From: Gnetum montanum
Taxonomy: Eukaryota > Streptophyta > Gnetopsida > Gnetales > Gnetaceae
Assembly (NCBI GenBank): GCA_015680685.1
Contig: MNCI01029508.1
Coordinates: 124,759-157,707, forward strand
DNA: 32,949 bases
Direction: 5' to 3'
A program made the translations under genes and the position numbers. Below, piece by piece: positions 28,543-32,949 of this stretch (the first letter of the stretch is position 1; every line of letters starts with the position of its first letter). A model generated the notes under the pieces. It was given only the letters and a program-made list of their open reading frames with translations, searched no databases and was not told the origin of the DNA.

Positions 28543-29963
28543 TGAAGTGCAAACTATGGTAATAAGAAAAATAAAATGTTGAAACTAATAACAGATCTGA
28601 ATAATGCACCAAAAATAAACAAATACATCTTGCACACAAAATCCAAAACTTAAAACTTTATTAAGAAAAAATAAAGAATAAGTTACAGAAATGTGTACAA
28701 ATGGTGCCTAACTATACAATAGGGGGTTCACTTAGATGAGGTTTCAGGGTCTATTGAAGTTGATGCAGTTAACTCCATGATCTGGATGTCTTACCACTCC
28801 CGATGCTATCGAACCTCCAATGTTGCAATCTTAGATCTACAACATTGGCTATTGTGAGGGTTGAGAAGTTTGAAAAATCTAAGCTACCCAAATTCTCTAC
28901 ACTAGGATTTGGGAATCCTAGGAGCATAGCATGGAGCTTGAAAATTCACGAATCCCAAAAAAAGATTACAAGGTCACAAGGCCACAAGGTTTCCACATTG
29001 GATTTAAGAAAATACAAGTATGGAAACCTGCAAGAACTCTTGAGTGCTTGAGAATTCCCAAGTGTAGAACTATGAAAAATTTGTGTGCAAAAGTATATGT
29101 GTGCAAAAATTTTCTAAACTATGAAAAGTGTGAAAATTCCAAAGTTTTGAACCTGTAAATGATGTTTGATGTTGGATTTTATAGGTTTTGGGTCATGAAT
29201 GGTGCTACAAAATTGCTATACTTTGGTTGTACAATGATTGTAATTTGGCTGTAAATTTCTACCTCATATAGGTAAGATGGGTGCCCAAATTTGGGGGGTT
29301 ACCATATATAGTAAGTGCCTTCTCCCCATGGCCATTTCATTTACTATAAATAGTAACAAGGGCACACCTTCCATGCTGGAAATGAATCTTCCATGTTAAG
29401 CTTTCCATTACTTGATGAAGTGGCTGGTCAAAGTTGGAGTGCATGAAGTGTTGAAATTTGGCTATTGTGGCTTCCAGATTGGGGGATGCAATTTCCATGC
29501 TAGGAGTGGATCCTCCACACTGAGGGGAAAATTCCATGCTAAGGGGGAAAGGTTTCCAAACTAAGCATGTAGGCTCCACACTAAGGGAAAAGTTTCCAAG
29601 CTGAGAGGAAACCCCCCACCTCTCCATGTTGGGGGTAGGTGAGATCTACCCCCCTACAAGTGTTTCCAATGTAGAAAAATGTATACCACCAATAAAACCC
29701 TTCAAATTACCATTTTTGGCATTCCAAATGGCATCTTTGAACCCCCCATCCCAAATATAGATACTAAGTGAGTTTTTTCACTTGGGGAATGAGGCTTTTA
29801 CCACTTATGAGGTATTTTTCAGCTCCAAAAGTATAAAGTATGTGAAATTTCCCACTGTGGGTTAAAATTTTCACATTTACAATGAATTTTTACCTCAAGT
29901 TTCATTGGGTGAAAGCTACATGATGAAAATTAACTATAACATGCAAATTTTTGGGGTGCTTCA
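28543..29963 (-). repeat. Putative 3' LTR of element I (LTR I)
   Basis: 1421 bp starting TGAAGTGC and ending GGTGCTTCA on the plus strand (5-bp inverted TGAAG/CTTCA). A polypurine tract lies against its high-coordinate end when read on the minus strand, the expected arrangement for a 3' LTR of a minus-strand element. It is unlike the TGATGAGT LTRs. It contains a ~20-bp degenerate tandem array (29471-29640). The small ORFs inside (28803-29051, 28931-29158, 29627-29337) show no family features. The low-coordinate boundary is less certain than the high one. Confidence 0.55.
29368..29640. repeat. ~20-bp degenerate tandem array inside LTR I
   Basis: Units such as 'tttccatgctaggagtgga', 'ctccacactgaggggaaaa', 'ttccatgctaagggggaaa', 'ctccacactaagggaaaag' and 'tttccaagctgagaggaaa' follow one another at 19-23 bp from 29471 to 29640. 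Scattered further units start at 29368. Confidence 0.75.
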
Positions 29964-29976
29964 ATGGCCCCTCTTT
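29964..29976 (-). promoter_or_regulatory. Polypurine tract of element I
   Basis: AAAGAGGGGCCAT on the minus strand, directly next to the LTR start (TGAAGCACC). It would prime plus-strand synthesis. Confidence 0.6.
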
Positions 29977-30212
29977 ATTAGTGTTTGGAGGATTGATCCA
30001 AGAGGCACCAATAAAGAATACAAAACACCACTGCATATTATAATGCTACAATCATAAAGGACACATGAAAATCTAGCTATCCAAGTAACTAAAGTTGCTA
30101 TTTTAAGGCCATGGCAAGCCATGGTACTAGTTTAAGGCCTTAGTAGGCTGTGTTGCTAGTTTAAGATTGTAGCAGACTATTGAAAGTAGGCTTGCTTGTT
30201 GATGATTATCAA
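29977..30212 (-). other. Element I spacer after integrase, with ~30-bp repeats
   Basis: Non-coding stretch between integrase and the polypurine tract. A unit like 'tttaaggcc...agnctnngtnnctag' occurs three times: 30101-30130, 30131-30159 and 30160-30186. Confidence 0.6.
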
Positions 30213-31390
30213 CTACATGTAATATGGCTTTAGATGGGAATGATTGATTGGATTGGTTAGCTCATTCCCATCCATGTTAGCTATTCTAAATGAACCATTC
30301 CCATAGGCTTTGGTGACAAGAAAGGATCCTTCCCAATTGGCTGAGAACTTGTTTACATGCTCACGAATGGCTTTAAGGACTAGGTCACCTTCTTTGATCT
30401 TGTGCATGGTGGTGATGCTACTACTTTTGCCTCTTGATGGTCTTTAATGTGAGAAAGCACTTGCATACATTGCTCCTCCACCAAGTCCAAGGCTATTATT
30501 TGCAACTTCTTGTTTTCCTTAGCATTGATGAAGTTGGTCAAGGCTAGTCGAAGTAATGGCACCTACAATTCAAGAGGTAAAACAACTTTAGAATCATAAA
30601 CCAAGCTATAAGGGATCATACCAATTGTTGTATGATAGGTTGTTCTATATGCCCATAGTACATGGATAAGCCTCTCATGCCATTTCTGCTTACTATTGTT
30701 GAACATCTTTTTGAGTAAGTTAATGATGGCCTTGTTGCTTGCCTTTGCTGGTCCATTAGCTTGAGGGTAATAAGGCAATAAGAAAGAATGCTTAATGTCA
30801 AGGTCATGGTAGAAAGCTTTTGTTTATTGGCTACTAAATTGTGGTCCATTATTTGTGACTATGGTCATGGGTATGCCAAAACGGGCTACAATGTTATCTA
30901 CAATGAATTTGCAGACTTGCTTAGATGTACTCTTTCTTAGGAGAATAGCCTCAACCCACTTTGTAAAGTATTTGATTATAGTGATGATGAAGCTATTCCC
31001 TGCGGAAGACTTAGGTGTTATGGATCCAATGATATCCAACCCCTATCATTGAAACAACCATGTTATTTAAGTTGTATGAAACTCAATTGGTGATACATGT
31101 ATAATGTTACTATATTGTTGGCATGTGTCACACTACTTAACCTTCTGCAAGTAGTCATTTTTCATATGGGGCCAATAGTAGCCTAACTATCTAATCTTAG
31201 TGGCCATAGCTCTTAGTTTTATATGTCCTCCACAAACACCCTCATGAACCTACTCTAGGACTATTCTAGCTTTGATTTTACTTAAGCACTTTAGAAGTAT
31301 GCCATCATAGGATTGTTGACATAATGTGTTATCACCTACGATGACATGCTACTTTGATCACTTATGTATGACATCCTTTTGAGCATAGAA
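30213..31390 (-). pseudogene. Element I integrase (and end of RNase H linker), decayed
   Basis: Minus strand, in order: linker GDNTLCQQSYDGILLKCL (~31340-31290); zinc-binding domain with HEGVCGGH, GYYWPHMKNDY and CDTCQQ (~31245-31110); catalytic core LDIIGSITPKSSAG, YFTKWVEA, RFGIPMTIVTNNGPQFSSQ (31040-30824); then YYPQANGPAKASNKAI and WAYRTTYHTT (30778-30563); and a C-terminal domain KIKEGDLVLKAI, NWEGSFLV, HLKPYY (30407-30213) after one frameshift near 30400. The first Asp of the D,D-35-E triad is kept. The second is Asn (T-N-N-G for T-D-N-G) and the Glu is Lys (NGPAKAS for NG-Q-A-E). The protein family joins element DNA to the host genome; this copy is inactive. The lineage is Ty3/gypsy. 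Confidence 0.85.
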
Positions 31391-32949
31391 TATAAAAAAT
31401 ATCTCTCTTCATGAACAACAACAGTAATTAACCAAGCAAATAGTAGCATAGACTAATATTAAAACTATCATGGTAACACATGCAACTACAAATCTAATAA
31501 AAGTAGAAATATTCTATTGAAATAATCAGACTCTAACAGGTCATTGGTATATTTGTAGGTAGCAGAACATCCTTTAGGCAAAGATCTTTTAGACTCAAGT
31601 TTTAAGTTAAACCTCATATCTCAAGAAATCTATAAGACTACAAAACTCTTAAAACTCAAAAAGAATAATATCAAGCTAGATCTTCTAGATCCATCAATGA
31701 TTGTATTACTTAGAGTGATGAAGAATGTTGTGACTACTAATACTGGGTTGTCTTATCCTACAAATTATCTTGTCACATATTAAGAGTAACAATGATAAAT
31801 TTCCTATTATCATGGAAAGGATATGGATTTATAAATGAATGAATATTAGATATCTCTTCTTAAAAATTACCAAGGAAAATAAGCATGGCATGGTAAAAAG
31901 AAAAATAGTTTTATGTATTGCATATAATGATAATAGTTATAGATGTATGCAAAGTAACAATGTGTGGAAAAATGTATCTATGCCATAGCCACAAAACAAG
32001 AAGACTTCCAATGGCTAATTGAAGGTAAAGCAAAAGGTTTCTAGATATGGATAAACCTACTAAGTAGCTCATCAATACATATGTTGAAAAAGTGAACTAA
32101 GTAGAATATGTACAAGAGAAATTTTTCCATTCTTAGCATATCCAAAAAGAGAAAATTAATTAGAGAAAAAATGGAATTCTAAAGAAGAATTTGTTTGAGC
32201 TAATTAAGTTAAAAAAAATTTCAATTCATTTGAGTATGTGTATGTGGAAAATGGAAAAACCATTATCATTAATGTCAAATTGACCGAAGAGTAGAAATGG
32301 GAATTAGTAAAGGTAGTATGCAAATGACTAATACATTTTGCATGGTCCTATGAAAAGCTTACATAAACTGATCCTCATAGATCTCGACAGTGCATATGCA
32401 TATATCTAATAATTAAACCTAAATGCTTACCTTAACAAAGCTTGAATCCCAAGTTAAAGGATGCAACAAAACAAGAAATTAAAAAGCTACTAAAGGTAGG
32501 ATTCATGTAATTACTAAATTTATAACTCTAAGTAGGTTACTTCAATCATAATTATTTTAAAGAAGGAAGATAAATAAATAATGTATGTTGATTGTAGACT
32601 CTTGAATGCTGCTACCTTCAAGGATCATTTACCTTTATTATTTTTAAACCAAGTCATAGATACCATTTTAGGACATAAATATTATAGTTTTTTTATCATT
32701 ATAATGGATACAACCAAATTCAAATTACTCTAGAAGATCAAAAGAACCTAAAATCACATTCATTAGTCACTAGGGGTACATTTGCATGTAATATGATGTC
32801 ATTTAAATTATGCAATTTCCTAATCATGTCTTAAAAATTAGTCATTATCATTTTTCAAAAGTACATTGACAATGATATGGAAGTCTTCATGGATGACTTC
32901 TCTATCTATTGTTTAGACTTTAAGAAAGCATTAGATAGAAGTAGGTACT
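31391..32949 (+). pseudogene. Element Q protease-reverse transcriptase fragment
   Basis: Plus strand. DLLDSSFKLNLISQEIYK and LSYPTNYLVTY (31580-31780) match the protease of P. ATKQEDFQWLIEG (~31990) matches the linker. FEYVYVENGKTIIINVKLTE and HFAWSYEKLT lead into RT with LNPKLKDATKQEIKKLLKVG, VDCRLLNAATFKDHLPL (~32580-32635) and, near the window end, EVFMDDFSIYC (32880-32912), the F/Y-M-D-D polymerase motif with both aspartates kept. Frameshifts and stops lie between. The start abuts the minus-strand integrase fragment of I with no LTR between, and the fragment runs off the right edge. Athila/Tat-type RT (EVFMDDFS is characteristic, from memory). Confidence 0.8.

Noticed and set aside
28931-29158. 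Two overlapping plus-strand ORFs in LTR I (28803-29051, 28931-29158)
   Set aside because: No family features; the K/N/F-rich composition is what AT-rich repeat-like DNA would give.

Overview
The window reads as plant nuclear DNA made almost entirely of old, nested LTR retrotransposons. I found no ordinary host gene, tRNA, rRNA or CRISPR array. The evidence is: primer-binding sites that look like decayed complements of plant tRNA-Asp; gag, protease, reverse transcriptase and integrase remnants of the Ty3/gypsy Athila/Tat type; LTRs of 0.8-1.4 kb; strong AT richness; and many transition-type stop codons. A seed plant with a large, slowly purged genome (for example a gymnosperm) would fit, but the species cannot be fixed from this sequence.

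Layout, using my own element names. E1 (+): 1-4153, the 3' half of an element, with a leader, a 2.7-kb second ORF (ORF2) and the 3' LTR (3366-4153). E1 sits inside the reverse transcriptase of P. P (-): 4154-8892, reading leftwards from its 5' LTR (8892-8029) through the PBS, gag and protease to the start of RT, where E1 cuts it. P in turn sits inside the 3' LTR of M. M (-): runs from gag (28542) through a protease/linker remnant, a non-coding block and ORF2 to a half LTR (9324-8893). M's ORF2 is split by BC (+): 13018-22357, a complete element with two LTRs, a PBS, gag, a non-coding block, ORF2 and a perfect 5-bp target-site duplication (AGTGC). Right of M lie a 1.4-kb LTR and integrase fragment of another element, I (-, 28543-31390), and then, head-to-head, a protease-RT fragment Q (+, 31391-32949) that leaves the window.

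The most interesting content is shared by E1, BC and M. All three carry an ORF of about 913 codons near the 3' end. Its product has an N-terminal globular domain resembling the 'putative plant transposon protein' type and a long C-terminal coiled coil. In BC and M this ORF follows a non-coding block that holds a second, LTR-U3-like promoter module with a TATA box, then a G-rich purine tract. Neither BC nor M has reverse transcriptase or integrase, so both look like gag+ORF2 non-autonomous elements that depended on relatives such as P or Q.

All coding regions are broken by stops and frameshifts, and none is expected to give a full-length protein. There is one assembly gap of 147 N (18223-18369) and a single N at 24859. 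All similarities, boundaries and divergence estimates were made by eye from the sequence.
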